In this document: positions 22,161 through 33,897 of the stretch, piece after piece
How the letters are laid out: every line of letters starts with the position of its first letter
How positions within the stretch are numbered: the first letter of the stretch is position 1
NCBI GenBank assembly: GCA_002682825.1
Contig: NOKP01000006.1
Coordinates: forward strand, 620,001-684,000
Reading direction: 5' to 3'
Source of the DNA: Neonectria sp. B-13
Taxonomy: Eukaryota > Ascomycota > Sordariomycetes > Hypocreales > Nectriaceae
Length of the DNA stretch: 64,000 bases
Translations under genes and position numbers: made by a program
The notes under the pieces: model-generated
What the model saw: the letters and a program-made list of their open reading frames with translations, nothing else
What the model was told of the DNA's origin: nothing
Database searches by the model: none

Positions 22161-25100
22161 TCACTGATCTCCTTTTCCGTTCTCCTCCGGCCTGTCCACA
22201 TCTGCCATCGGGACGTCCTTGTCCTGAATCTCCTTGGACTCCTTCGTAGGCAGTGTGTTAGTGTCCGTATCCGCGGTATGGTTCTCCTTGTCTCCGTTGC
22301 TCACGGGACCCGGTTCGCCACCGCCGCTGTTCTTTTGCTCGCTTTCCTCGCGCTCCTTTGTCCACCAGTTGCCCGATATCTCGCCTCTCATTCGTCCAAT
22401 TCGTTCCTTCTCTTTTTCCCGCTCCTGACCGTTGATGTTCTCGAGGCTGCCCTTGACTTCCCACATGGCCTTACGCATGCGTTCTCTCCGGGCCTTTCCA
22501 CGGAGTCTAGCCTGGGGCTGCGCTCCATTTTCGACCCATCGTACACTGTTGATCATGAAGCTAATTCCGTCGTGGATTGTGTGGCGAACGCCGTACTCTC
22601 CACCAAATTCTCGGCTCGAAATCCCATATCGTGTTGACGATGAGTACCTCGTGAGTCGCGGGAGGATCAAGATGTTGATGTGCAAGTCGCGCAGAGGTGG
22701 GATCGACATAGGACCGCCAGCCGGTGGCGCGGTGATGAGACCCTCGGATTCAAGATCAACGGAAGCAACCAGGTTCTTACCCTTACGTCGCTTGCCTTCG
22801 TTCGTCTGATTCAAGTCCAAGAGTGAACTGTCTACGTCCTCAGTCCACTCGCCCTTGATCCATCCGCTGTGTATACAGGCCGCCACCACATCAGAGTCAT
22901 CTGTGTACACGTCGGTTCCCCAAAGGAAGCCTCGAGAAGTGATCTCCTCTCGGGACAAGGGAGAGAGGTGGATGCGTGCGACCTTGACTGTTAAAGTGCA
23001 ATTTTCCTTGTCCTTGATCAAGTCCCATGGGAGGGGCTTCGGGTTTGAAGCAAATGATCGATGTGTTGAGGTGCTCGGGATCAATCTCCCAGCCTTCAGA
23101 CCTGGCTCATAAATGAAATCTCCCAAGTGGTGCCGGGGGCGGCCGGCCACGGAATCTAGCACTGCCTTGGATGACACGATGGTCTTGGGCTTCGGGGGGA
23201 TGACTGGCGCGGCGATCTGTACAGGCTTCGCTGTGGGGGTATGTTGCGCGGCTCGGGGACCATGATGGTGGTGAGGAATGGGGACGTTCTTTTCAGCCGG
23301 CGAAGGACCACCGGACACCGTTCCTTTCAGGTTCTTAAATAGCGTCGCTCCTCCGGGTGGCACAGCTGCTGGGTCCGCGGGATGGTGGTGGTGATAATGG
23401 GGATGACTAAAATAACTGTTAGCAAAACAAGGTCCACTCGCCCGAGAGATTCCAAAACATACTGATGGTGATGGTGGTGCTGGTGCGTTTTGGGCCTCTT
23501 CGTCCGGCCCGTTGGTGTGAGTCTCCCGGTGCCATCGTCATCCGCCTTGTCTTCTTCCTTGAGCTTCCTCCTCCTGCCTTTGGGTACTTTCGGAACAACA
23601 TCTGGGCCTGACTCAGGCGTGCTCGTATCCACATCCTCACGTTTTGCCAGAGACGCGTTGGTGAATGGCATGGGAGCGCCAGATGTTATCGGACTTGATA
23701 CACCCATCACTCCGTTTCCAATACCAGCAAACATTCGACCGAATTCACTCTTGATTCCTGGCTCGCCGGCTGGACCGGGTTGCTGCAACTGAGCACCCTG
23801 TACTGCTTGGGGAAGCGGAGAAATTCGTCCCTTGCGGTTCATCTCCTGGATAGCCAGCAGGTTTCGTTGGTGCCCATTAGGCGCCGAGGGGTCTTCGTTG
23901 CTTCGGTGTCGAGGGGACTCGAACTGGGCTGGGCCATGGGCGCCAGTGTACGCGATCGATGGGGGCGGTGGTGCTTCTTCAGTAGGACGTTGTCGTTGTG
24001 GAGGCGGCTGCTGTGGGTACAGTAAGTTCATTCGAGATTGATCGGGAGAGGCGTAGGGCGGCGGAGGACCGGCAGGCACGTTGTGTGGAGGTGGCTGATG
24101 TGACACGGGAGGATATCGATCGGGAGGCGCATTTTGGTAGGGCGGAGCGTGAGAAGGGTATGGCCCCGTCGAAGGAGGATAATCTGGGTGCGGTCGTTGA
24201 TGATCCATAGGGGCCCGATAAGTTGGATCAGGGCCTGGGCGTCCCCAGTGAGCCTCCCGCGGATCTCGAGGGTCTCTAGGGTCTCGAGGGTCTCTGGGAT
24301 CTCCTCTAGGATCTCTGGGATCACGAATCTCACGGGGGTCTCGAGGATCTCGAGGGTCGCGTGCCTCGGGCGGACGTCCGAAGGGGGGCGGGTTTCTCGG
24401 TGGCTCACGATGGCCGTATTCGCTGGGGTGCATCGGGTGCCGTCCTGAATCGCTGCCTGAGTAGGCGCGTTCCCTCCTCTCTCGCTCCCGGAGCTCTGCC
24501 TCGCCCCGTTCGCGCTCTACCCTATCGCGCTCTGCCCTGTATCGGTCGTCGTAGAGAGTGGGTCGAAGCCCCGTCCTCTCAGGGTTGTACTCCATGCCGG
24601 GCGCGGGACGACCCATCTCTTCCCGTCGGCCGTAACCCTCGTTTGGACCGGGGGGTCGACCCATTTCCATCGGCTGAGGAGGCATTCCCGGATACGCCTT
24701 GGGCTGGCTGCTCGGTCTCGGGGGTGGGCCAGGAGGTAACCTGCTGGGTTCCCTGCCATGGTCGGCAGAGCCAGAGGGATGGCGCGAATGGTATGCAGAT
24801 GGAGTGCCGTAGCGCTGGATTTCGGGAGTCGAGTAGTGGCCCTGGGGGGAGGCTCGAGGGTCGTACGGTCTCTGGTGGTCGGGGGTTTGCGGTCGTCGGA
24901 AGGGAGGATAGTCTGCGGCAGCCGAGTGCATTCTAGGCGAGGCGTGGACTGCAGGTGCAAAAGCAGGGCCAGAGCCAGGCGCTGATGAGTGCTGAGGGTA
25001 GTGCGACGGGGGAGGTTGCGAGTCTCGATGCGCCGGGGGTGGGCCGCCCAACATCGCTGATATCGACATGGTGCTGCCACCGCTATTGGTTCTCGCGATT

Positions 25101-25702
25101 GAGCTCAAGGCCGGGAGCTCTCGACCGGGAAACGACATGGGAGGGCCGACGGCCACGGGAGGCGCTCTAGGCGGAGGGGGACCGTAACCCATCATGCCGT
25201 GGGCCTGCTGGCCTTGTTGAGGGGGCGGCGCTCCCTGCTGGGGAGGCGAGTTCGGCGGCGGCATGGCGCGATTTATATCTCGAAGCGAGGGGAGCGAGGA
25301 GGCGCCCTGGGGTCGCGCGTGGCCAGAGTCTTGCGGATAGGGTCGCGAAGCCGAGGAATGGAAGAGGGAGTCGGAGGGCCGTCGCTGGAGCGGGTTATGG
25401 ACGGCATACGCAGGGCTTTGGCTGGGGCTCAGGCTCTGTGTGTGGGTCTGGGACGCGAGCGCGTGGGCGGAGAGCGACGGGGTCGAGATTGCGGAGGGCG
25501 ACGGCGAGGGAGCAGAGGCGTACTGGGCCGAGGGCGATGCGGCGAGGATGCCGTTGTGGGCGGCGACGGAGGCGGAGGCGGAGGAGGTGGACGCGGCGGC
25601 GATGGAAGGCGTTGATGTTGATGTCGGAGGAGGATGCGGGAAAGGAGAGCGTGCGTAGGGCGACGGCTGGAAGGGAAGCTTGGGCGGCTGGCGTTGATCC
25701 AT
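22161..25702 (-). CDS. rxt3: Rxt3-family subunit of the Rpd3L histone deacetylase complex
   Basis: Predicted protein of 1161 residues from two exons (25702-23463, 23406-22161). The first two thirds are disordered and rich in P, S, R, Q and H. They include an (Arg-Asp-Pro) repeat at about residues 447-488 and a histidine-rich stretch that spans the splice junction (about 738-758). The conserved Rxt3 domain lies in the C-terminal third: AVAGRPRHHLGDFIYEP-type start, TLTVKVARIHLSP, DVVAACIHSGWIKGEW, and GVRHTIHDGISFMINSVRW. An acidic, lysine-rich tail ends the protein. Rxt3 acts in the nucleus in transcriptional repression by histone deacetylation. The yeast protein is far shorter, whereas long disordered N-termini are common in filamentous fungi. 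Confidence 0.9.
24236..24366 (-). repeat. tandem GATCTCGAG-like repeat coding (Arg-Asp-Pro)n in rxt3
   Basis: About 130 bp of imperfect 9-bp units built on GGATCTCGAGGGTCTC-like sequence. They encode some twelve RDP tripeptides interrupted by REI, RGD and single changes. The repeat stays in frame and is likely to vary in length between strains. Confidence 0.8.
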
Positions 25703-28700
25703 GGCGCCGAGTTTTTAGCTCGAAAATTCCGTCGGTGGATGCACTGGATGACGAGGGCCCCCCCGGAAAACTAAGCAACCACCAGCGCCAGAGCGCGCTA
25801 ACAGATTTTGGGTGGAGCGGACGCTAAGATAACCTGAGTTTTGAGGCTGGAGACGTAGTCTACTTCGTGCAGATTGTCAGTCGGCCAGTCCAGATGCTAA
25901 GTGCGAAAGGAAGGACAGGGCAGGACAGGACGGGAAGGTGACAGGAGGTACGGATGTGGTACCTTGGCGTGGGAAGAAGCCGAATTCGAAGTAAAGGCGC
26001 AGGAGCTGAAGCAAGCGCGGAAGCGGGCCGGAAGCTACAGCAAGCAACACGCAGCGGGCAAGCGTCAAGTTGTTGACGTGCACTAGCATCAGCTGTCGGA
26101 ATCGCAACGCAACGCAACGCAACAGCAAGACCTCGACACCGGCAGTGAGCGCAAACGCAGCACGGCTCTTATCTCCTCACGCAGCAGCAGCAGCAGCAGC
26201 AACGGCCCAAGGCGTCGACCGCCTCGACGGACAAGTCAACCATGCGACGACGGCGGGGAACGAAAAAAGGCGACGCAAGGCACAGAAGCGCGTGGATCAA
26301 CGATGGAGGGCCAGAAGGCTGACGAGCGGTAGATGCGCACCGCGACTTGCGGCAGAGTGGTAGAAGCTGTGTGGCTGGCTAGTGGGCGGCGGGACGAGCG
26401 CGCGACGATGACGAAGGAACATGGAGTGGTGGGAGACACCAGCGACGACGATGGCGATGGCGATGGCGACGGGGACGGGCACAAGGTCGAAGGAAAACCC
26501 AACCGGCAAGGTGATTTCTCGCGATGTTTCCGGGAAGAGTGCAGGTCGAAAGAGGAACACCCACAACACACGACAAAGATACAAACGGACAGCTGCCTGG
26601 GTCTGCGTCCGGGGGAGCTGCGTCCAACGCAACGAAGCGTGACCAGGACAAAGGTCAAGGTCAAGGTCCAAGGTCCAATGGGTCTGGTTCCTGTTACGCT
26701 CTCCCGGGACTGGGACTGCCCACACACACCCTTGTGCCGGCCTAGCCCGTGATGGCAAGGCCGCAGAAAAAAAAAGGATGGCCGAAAAAAGTGACAAACA
26801 GAGCGATGGACAGGGATGAACAGGGATCGGTGCTTCGTGGACACGCATGGCGAGGGGCGGTGGGCGCTAGTGGGCCAGTGAGACATGGGTGGGATAAACA
26901 CAATGGGACAGACAAGATGGGATGGATGGGATGGATGGGACGGGGCGAGACTTTCAGCAACAGTAACACCCGACAAGCAAATGGAAGACCATGTCCTGGC
27001 GGGCTGCCTCGGGTGCCCATGCCACAAACATCCTGCCGATTGTCCGGTTGGGACAGTTGGGATGATGGGTCACTTATGCGTGCCTAGACCGTCGTACATG
27101 ATACCTTGGCTGGTTGTGCATGTTGGAAAAGTTGCTTGGATGGAGATGGTTCGGTCTCGCTACGGTCGATGCCAGACCCGAGCTATTACATGGCAGACTT
27201 TTATGCAAGGTAGGTGATTGTGAGGCGACAACAAACACCCGGGTTCGACATTTGAGACTTGCAGCAGCTACGAATACCGAAAGCCACCTCATCCCCTGCC
27301 CCGATGTCTCTGCCAGAGACTCATGAGTGAGACAGAGTCATCTCCTCCAGCAAACACTGGCAGGCGGGTGTGCGGCTACATACCCGACCGAGCTGCAGCT
27401 GCCTCGTCGATGATGCGTTCGTCTACACCCAAACAATACGTGCGAATATTCCGACAACGTATCCGTACCGGCTGAACCACTCCCACAACACCCTAGCGCA
27501 CAGACGATCCCGGGATGGGTCGCATGGGTTCGAAGTTAAGAACCCTCTTGGCCAGGGCAGCTTCCCCGTCGCTTCGCCCATGCCCTCCCTGGCTTGTGCC
27601 TTGTCCATTACCCATCGCCGAGTTGCGACGCGGTCATTACCCCATATATTTCCAGTTCATGACGGCCCAGCCCTTTCCACCAAGTTTCATCATGTCTCGT
27701 CTTTCGTCTCCATTCCCCAACGTATGCCGTACTCCCTCCGTGTCCTGCGGCCGGATATACAGCCCACGCCCTCACCGCTCTGCCGCCCGCCGACTCCCCT
27801 CTGCTCTGCCGGCCGCTTCATTCCTGGCCGGGCCGTCCATCGGCCCTCCAATTGCCCGTGCCATCGTCGCCGCTCCGTTTCACCCTGGCGGTGAGGCCAC
27901 TACCGATCCAGCTTGCCAGCATGCATGCAAGCTCCACAGGGCATGGAACCATCCCTGTCAAACGCCCGGTACCTCGCAATCCGCTGGGGCAGTTTAATCA
28001 ATGAATTAATTGCTCGGCATTTGGCGCCGCGTTCTTGTGCGCTGCTCTATTTCGGGACCAATCCGAATGGTTACGTGACGCAGACCATCTGCTATGCGGC
28101 ACGGAGGCGTCGTGTCCGTACCGTGTCCGTGAATATACGAAGTACCAGGTACAAATATACATCCTCCGTACTTCGCGCCTTGTTCTCCCTCACTCCACCA
28201 CAATATGTGTTGGGGGAGGGTGTTATAGGGTGTTGACGTTATCTGGTGGCTGGCAAAACACCCGCGTCATCCTCGCAAAACGGTGCGTTCATCTCCCGTT
28301 CGAGGTGGTGCAAACCAGGCAAGCTAAGCAAACCGACAGCTGAACAAATGAGCTTGCTTTGTAGTGTGTTTGTACTTAATTATCTTGTAGCGGGTTTGAT
28401 CACCCCTGTTCATCTCACCTAGGACAGCATATCCCACAAAAGAAACCCTTTGTGCCTGTAATATTTGGCATTTGCCATGCACAAGGAGGCATAACGCGAA
28501 CGGATACACTGTAAGCCAACAACCCACCGCTCGCCAATCACAAAAGCTTGAAGCAATCACATGAACCAACTGCCGACAACCTCTTTAAAGAGCAAAATCC
28601 CCGTACGTCGGCTTTTAATAAATCTCTTTATCACATTGAAGAAGCTATATATACCAACTGCGTATTCTGACAAGCCCAGGGTCCAATATCGTGAGACTCC

Positions 28701-28890
28701 TGAAGGCCAAGCTCACACCACACCCGCAGTTGTGGCTCGGGTAACTTCACGGCGCATCGGGAGAGCGTCCTGCTGTCGTTCGACCCCAGGAGCTCAATCT
28801 TGATGAACCCCGAGGAGTCGCAAGAAAGGATCACGGGCCAGTCCGGCGACGTCCTCAAGCAACTAACTATAATCCGAGTGGGCACCGCTA
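25703..28890. other. gene-free stretch with simple-sequence tracts
   Basis: About 3.2 kb without a supportable gene. The part nearest Rxt3 is its probable promoter and leader. Simple repeats are visible: CAACG units near 26101-26125, a CAG run near 26179-26198, GATGGC units near 26448-26468, and GGGATGGAT units near 26908-26940. Long open frames here (one of 263 codons on the minus strand) are low-complexity Ser/Pro/Arg or His/Cys-rich and look like by-products of GC- and repeat-rich sequence. Confidence 0.6.
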
Positions 28891-28909
28891 GGCCGGGAGA
28901 CGACCCAGT

Positions 28910-29952
28910 GACCGGCCTCGCATAGACTGAACGGCGGGCTCACGTACTTCTACTACCGCTGGGAGTCTAGAGAACCGGTGCATCGTTTACGAGCAAGCGA
29001 ACAAGAAGTGTAGCGCGGTATGTTTTGCGTGTGCTCGTCGTGCGTTCGTCAACTGACTTTTGGTAGATCCCTCCCGAGTTACTTGGTGCTGCCCAGTAGT
29101 ACTGGAATGCCCTGTGTTCAGAGTACCTTCGAGACAATCCTGAAAGCTTCTATTCTGTGGGGATGGAGGATCCTGCTCCTTTGGCCTTGGGTTGTTGGCG
29201 TTTGGAGCGTGCTATGCGCGATGCTGCTTCCGCCTAGTGGAGCGTTCAGTCTTTCCTTGAAGACCTGGCGGCTGCTTAGTGAAAACAGTAGGGTGATGTT
29301 GCAGCTATGTCCACTCTGCAGATGCAGAATACTGCTTTGATGCAAGAGATGATGACTCTCAACTTCCAGCTTCAGGTAGGCGTTCGCTCGTAGTACGCTC
29401 GATGAACCTTCACTAATCTTTTCTTAGCATCGACTCATTGTGCCTACTGGTCCTGATGAGCTCACGCAGCTGTTAGAGGCTGCCCAACCCCTCTATGTCC
29501 AGGACAACAGTGTTGTTCGCGGCCTGCAATTGGCGCTTGCTCGTCTTGCAGTCTCCGAGACAACCAAGGATCCTTCTATCGGGAATCCTCGAATTTTCTC
29601 CTCTGGCACAGTCCCCGCCACTCGACCCAAGTCGAATTTCATCGCGCCCACGCTGTTCATCTTGATGCACGCCGTCCAGATCCTGCTGTTCTCGCCGGTC
29701 GAGTTCGACAAGGATCGAGATTACTCTCGCGACGCAGCCGCCTACCCCCACCACTTCCCGACCCCGCCCGGCTCCGGGGGAGACTTGAAGGCGGTTGATG
29801 AGTAGACCCTCGAGGACATCAATCGGGCTGTCGTTCTCCTGTACAGCGTCGTCGCCCGTCGAGACGGCCGGAACAACTCGGTGTTCAGCCGCATTCACCT
29901 TCTGAAGGCGAGGAACTCATACTATGACAATGTGAAGCGCCTGTGCACCTAG
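28910..29952 (+). pseudogene. relic of an unknown fungal accessory gene
   Basis: A coding frame can be followed from about 29121 to 29375. A clean intron (29376-29427, GTAGGC...TTCTTAG) follows, and the same frame continues from 29428 to 29952. It is broken by stops at 29235, 29277, 29280, 29289, 29803 and 29950; five are TAG and one TGA. The region 28922-28999 also reads coherently (NGGLTYFYYRW). The translated text is not low-complexity: DELTQLLEAAQPLYVQDNS, then PKSNFIAPTLFILMHAVQIL, and after the TAG at 29803, LLYSVVARRDGRNNSVFSRI. I do not recognise the family. The short stretch LLKARNSYYDNVKRLC before the last stop resembles one in the helicase relic downstream. Read as a decayed gene, not expressed as one protein. 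Confidence 0.6.
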
Positions 29953-30233
29953 AAATGGGCTGCACAGCACGACGAGGCTCGCCAACCTGTGCGAAGTCAA
30001 GCCAAAATATGTAGAGAATCTACGAAATCGCGACCGATAAGTCCACTAAAGACGGTATGTGGTGTGGTGATGGCTTCTTTCTTTTCTGTAGTTGTACTTT
30101 ACAAGGAGTTCTAGAACTAATGAGCACTTCTTAAGGAAGCAAGAAGCTTTTCCTCTTGGATGAGATTGACGAAGCCGAACATGATATACTCCGATCTCAT
30201 GACGAGCCAAAGTCGTTGTCTAAATAAGACGCC

Positions 30234-30785
30234 ATGGCATTCCTTAGCGAATCAGACTATCTGAGTCCCGACAAGCTCTGTATTTCTCACGCCCTAAAAT
30301 CCAAGGTCGCAAACGAGGACATTGAAGTCCTGCCCACCAACTCCAGCCGCCGTGCCTCAATGCTCGCTACTGTCCCCTCTTCCGACTCAGTCGCTACCCG
30401 CCTTGCCACAATCAATGCGTGGAATGATCCCGACAGCAACCTGCAGGTATTTGTGGTAAATTTAAACCCTATGGCGACTAGTGTGAACCTACATACATGC
30501 TGCTCGAAGGGTATCTTTCTGAACTGGCACTTGAATTGTCCATATGGCCCACGACAGCTACAAACACTTCAACCTCAAGAGAATGGCAGGAGAGGTGCCT
30601 GGCCTGTGTACGTGTGTCTTTGGGCACGCAATCGACAAGCATATATATACACTATGTCACACCTGCTGCTTAGCATGGACCGATCGGAAGCAGAGCATCG
30701 GACACTATACAGAGATCCTTCCTCAGGCAATGCTCTATATACGATAGCCATCGACTTCATGACCAACATGCACCACTGCTGCTAG
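30234..30785 (+). pseudogene. SNF2 helicase relic, C-terminal helicase part
   Basis: The stretch ATRLATINAWNDPDSNLQ continuing with VFVVNLNPMATSVNLHTCCS and GIFLNWHLN matches the motif V region of the SNF2-family helicase C-terminal lobe found in many fungal accessory ATPases. Text after about 30540 fits better in another frame (AHDSYKHFNLKRMAGEVPG), so at least one frameshift is present. The Arg-finger motif VI is not visible. It lies upstream of the helicase N-terminal part on the same strand, the reverse of the normal order. Confidence 0.6.
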
Positions 30786-30799
30786 CAGGGTGTGTTTGC

Positions 30800-31723
30800 G
30801 TGTTGGCACCTGAACGGAAAGGTCATGCATCAGACGTCTGCCCGCCTTATTTGTATGGCCAGCTGCATGCCGTCTGGCGCCTCCTCAAGGTGCGCGATTC
30901 GTACCATGACAACATAGAAAGGCTATGCGTCACCAACGAGTGTCACTTCCTCAAGAATGTGGCAACGGCGGGAAACAAGGTGTTCCAACAGCTAAAACGG
31001 GACTGCCTGCTCCTGGTATCTGCCACCCCAATGTCGAATCACATCCAGGACATCCAGGGATACCTCGCCCTTCTCTGGAACCCCGCCTGGCCGGTCAGCT
31101 GGACGCCGGTGGAGTGTGCCAGCATGGCGCAGTACCTCTACGAAGAGGATTACTAGGACTCACTGAAGAGAAATAGATGCTATAGCGACATCGAACTCGC
31201 TGACCTCACCGGGGAGAAGGTCATTAACTCAACAATGCTATCGCCCCTCAAGTTGCACCACCGAGCGGAGTATAAGAGATTCATCAAATCGAAGCAGGCT
31301 CCCCTGTTTCTGTGCTACCCGATCCTCTTCGAGCACTTCGCCAACAAGTCGAAGTTCAACACCAATGTCTCCACGCAGGCCATCCAACCTATCCTCTTGA
31401 TAACATCTATGCGGTAGGGCATGCTTACTCCCATGACGATGCCGGACGGATCGGAGACGTACATGGGCAGAGGCATTGCCGCTATAACGATCAGGACAGT
31501 GGAGCTCAACCCGTTAGACGACGTCCGACACCACATGGCCCAGAAGATTGGCAAACTCCAAAACAAGCTCCTGAGCCCGACCGACAAGGCCCTGCCAGAG
31601 ATGCTCGCCGGGGGGCGGGTGGTCAAGGGCGCGGCCATGATGCTAAACAGCGCCGTGTACCGCCGCCTGCTCATGATCTCGAGTGGGCAATACAGCTCTC
31701 CCCCATCAACCTTACCATCGTGA
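30800..31723 (+). pseudogene. SNF2 helicase relic, N-terminal helicase part
   Basis: One frame carries the text throughout, broken only by TAG at 31154-31156 and 31415-31417. It contains NECHFLKN in place of the DEAH/DExH box (motif II) and LLLVSATPMSNHIQDIQGYL for motif III. It then shows the linker region typical of fungal SNF2 accessory proteins (AITIRTVELNPLDDVRHHMA, MMLNSAVYRRLLMIS). No walker A (motif I) was found upstream. Loss of the acidic DE pair and the two stops argue for a non-functional copy. It may belong to the same decayed gene as the 30234-30785 piece or to a second copy. Confidence 0.7.
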
Positions 31724-32083
31724 GGCGGTTCTATCAGCATTTGATCCCAGAAACCTCAAAATCCTTCGACCTGAAGCCGGGAAAGCGTCCTTCAGAGGCG
31801 ATGCTTCTACACTGACAAAATCCATCAAGGAGCTACAGTCAAACCCCAACAAACCGTTGGACGAGCCCTCTCACTCGGCATTATCGACTGTTCATACGAA
31901 TGGTGCTCCTTGGGTCCCTATATTGATGCTGTTCTGAAACAGAGCCGCGTCTCATCCCTTGACCGGCCTTTGTATGTCGACGGTTCCTGGAGAACAGTGA
32001 ATCACTGTCGCCGCACCTATGAACAAATAAATTAGGCTCTCTGGAAAGAGCTGCCGGCTGGCAGTCATGTCTTCTTTTCCAAC

Positions 32084-32093
32084 TATATATAAG
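32084..32093 (+). promoter_or_regulatory. TATA box of the nucleotidyltransferase-like gene
   Basis: TATATATAAG lies about 80 bp before the ATG at 32169. It also lies downstream of an earlier in-frame ATG at 32067, which argues that 32169 is the real start. Confidence 0.6.
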
Positions 32094-32168
32094 GCACAGC
32101 TTTCTCTTCAAACTTCACTATCATCCAAAAACCTCAGAGTCATCACATTATTCGAAACTGTACCAATC

Positions 32169-33086
32169 ATGTCATCTCTGCGACTAGGCGACTGTGTGGA
32201 GAGCATCTACTTCCGAAACCAAAACCCAGCGAAAGCTCCGCATCGCCCATTCAACAATGGGCACGCTCAAAACCCACCACTCCTCCGCCCTCATGGAGTG
32301 AACCGAATTCTCTTCTTCCCCGGCTCCTTCAACCCCCCGCACCAGGGACACCTTGATCTCTTACGCTACGTTTTCGGAAATGCGCGCGAGGACCTGAACA
32401 TAATTGCTGCCATAGTCATCATGACTGACGATGAGAGGCTCACCGCTAAGCTCAGCGGCGAAGACGACCCGCTCATTTTTACGAGAAACCAACGGGCCAA
32501 CCTCTGGCGTGGCACCGGAATTCCAGTCGACTGGGCTTGGATATATGACAGACCTGAGGCTAGCTGGGAAAGTTTCCGCACCCAACTAACTGCAAGCATA
32601 AGAAAACGAGGAATCGAGCTCAAGTTCATGCTCCTCGGAGGGCCGGACAACATCGGGGCAGAGCGCATGCCAGACCCTCAGTCTTGGGGATGCTCCGACC
32701 TCATCACCAGCAACGTTTCCCGGCCTGTTGATTTCGTCTATCCAAACTCAATGCGCCAACTGAGTGGCCATACGATGTGGGAGAAGTTAAACACTATCTG
32801 GGTCTGTCACAAACTCCGCAAGCCCAAGGGCATGGTCGGCTTCGTGCCATCTACTCCGGAGACCAAATTGCCAGTCCCCCCAAGTTCGACGAAGATTAGG
32901 CACATCCTATCGAACTCATTGCTGGAAGGCGTTGGAGATCAGCTCAAGGGCGTCGCTCTCCATCCAGATATCCTAGTAGAGTATTTTCGCCAACGGCCAA
33001 AAACACTAAAGTCAGAGCCTGAGCGCAAAGAGAGTCCAGAAGAAACAAAGAAGGCACCCAAGGGACCAGACGAGGATTTTTGGTAG
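32169..33086 (+). CDS. nucleotidylyltransferase superfamily protein (HxGH type)
   Basis: Intronless gene for 305 residues. FFPGSFNPPHQGHLDLL contains the HxGH motif (H58, G60, H61), and SSTKIRHIL at 239-247 is the second, ISSTxIR-like motif. Together these define the cytidylyltransferase/NMN-adenylyltransferase superfamily, which moves a nucleotide onto a phosphorylated small molecule with release of pyrophosphate. The middle part (RNQRANLWRGTG, LGGPDNIG) and the basic, acidic-ended tail do not match the housekeeping NMNAT closely, so the substrate is unknown. An upstream in-frame ATG at 32067 would add 34 residues but lies before the TATA box. Stop codon TAG followed directly by TGA. Confidence 0.85.
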   Translation: MSSLRLGDCVESIYFRNQNPAKAPHRPFNNGHAQNPPLLRPHGVNRILFFPGSFNPPHQGHLDLLRYVFGNAREDLNIIAAIVIMTDDERLTAKLSGEDDPLIFTRNQRANLWRGTGIPVDWAWIYDRPEASWESFRTQLTASIRKRGIELKFMLLGGPDNIGAERMPDPQSWGCSDLITSNVSRPVDFVYPNSMRQLSGHTMWEKLNTIWVCHKLRKPKGMVGFVPSTPETKLPVPPSSTKIRHILSNSLLEGVGDQLKGVALHPDILVEYFRQRPKTLKSEPERKESPEETKKAPKGPDEDFW

Positions 33087-33626
33087 TGATGGTGGGGGAC
33101 AAAGAACAATGCGAAAGCGAAGGTGTTGTACCAGAAGGGTTGCATTTGGCTTGTTAGCTGTACGACGTTACTTGAACAGAGCGCTTTATCAATGTAAATT
33201 GGAGGTCGATTGCAACCTAGAGTCTAAAAAAAGATTAGAATTTCGATTTTCTCTTGACTGTGCTGAGCTCGCCCGCTCCAAGAAGCTGTGTTGATAGAAC
33301 ATCATGGAATGGAGGCCTACCATCCATGTCAGAGTGGCAGAGCAGCCGAGCTCATTAATCGCGGGGGGCCTCTGCATCTTCGTTCGAACTAACGCCAATC
33401 AAAACATGCATGCCTTTATCCTAGCCCATCACCTACTACCTCGTTGACCCGTTTTGGCGGCCCACGCATGGGCGGTACCGCGGCCTTGCGACCAGGCTTT
33501 GGGCCTCAACCAACAGGTTTGCCTTTTTTCCACTTTGCGATTGTGCGTTCCCCACGATTGAGGCTTCTCGTACAGCCTGGTAGGACTTTGCGGGCGTATT
33601 CGCGAAGGTCTTGGAGTTGGAAGGGG
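33087..33626. other. gene-free stretch downstream of the nucleotidyltransferase-like gene
   Basis: No supportable coding sequence. The end contains the presumed promoter of the zinc-finger gene. Confidence 0.5.
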
Positions 33627-33633
33627 TATAAAG
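33627..33633 (+). promoter_or_regulatory. TATA box of the C2H2 zinc-finger gene
   Basis: TATAAAG lies about 270 bp before the ATG at 33898. It would imply a leader of roughly 240 bp. Confidence 0.4.
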
Positions 33634-33897
33634 CTCCTCCTCCCGGCGCAGTAGACGATTGTGATTCTCTCTCCATCAGAGACAGTTTTGCAAGTCCTCT
33701 GGAGAACATCTCATTTCCTGCACCTCTTTCATTCCATTGAAGGCCAACGAGTCTGTTCTTACCTCCAATTCGTCCCTGTTACTTGTTCGTCAGACCAAAT
33801 TTCGCACTCAAATGCACTTGTTGTAACTGGGGAACGAAATACTTACCACCAGGTAGAGCCAATGCCCAATTCGAGGACCACTGGAGCCTAGCAAAAA

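Noticed and set aside
26236..27027. 263-codon open frame on the minus strand
   Set aside because: Translation is low-complexity (His, Cys, Ser, Pro and Arg runs) over simple repeats, with no domain and no coherent splice structure.
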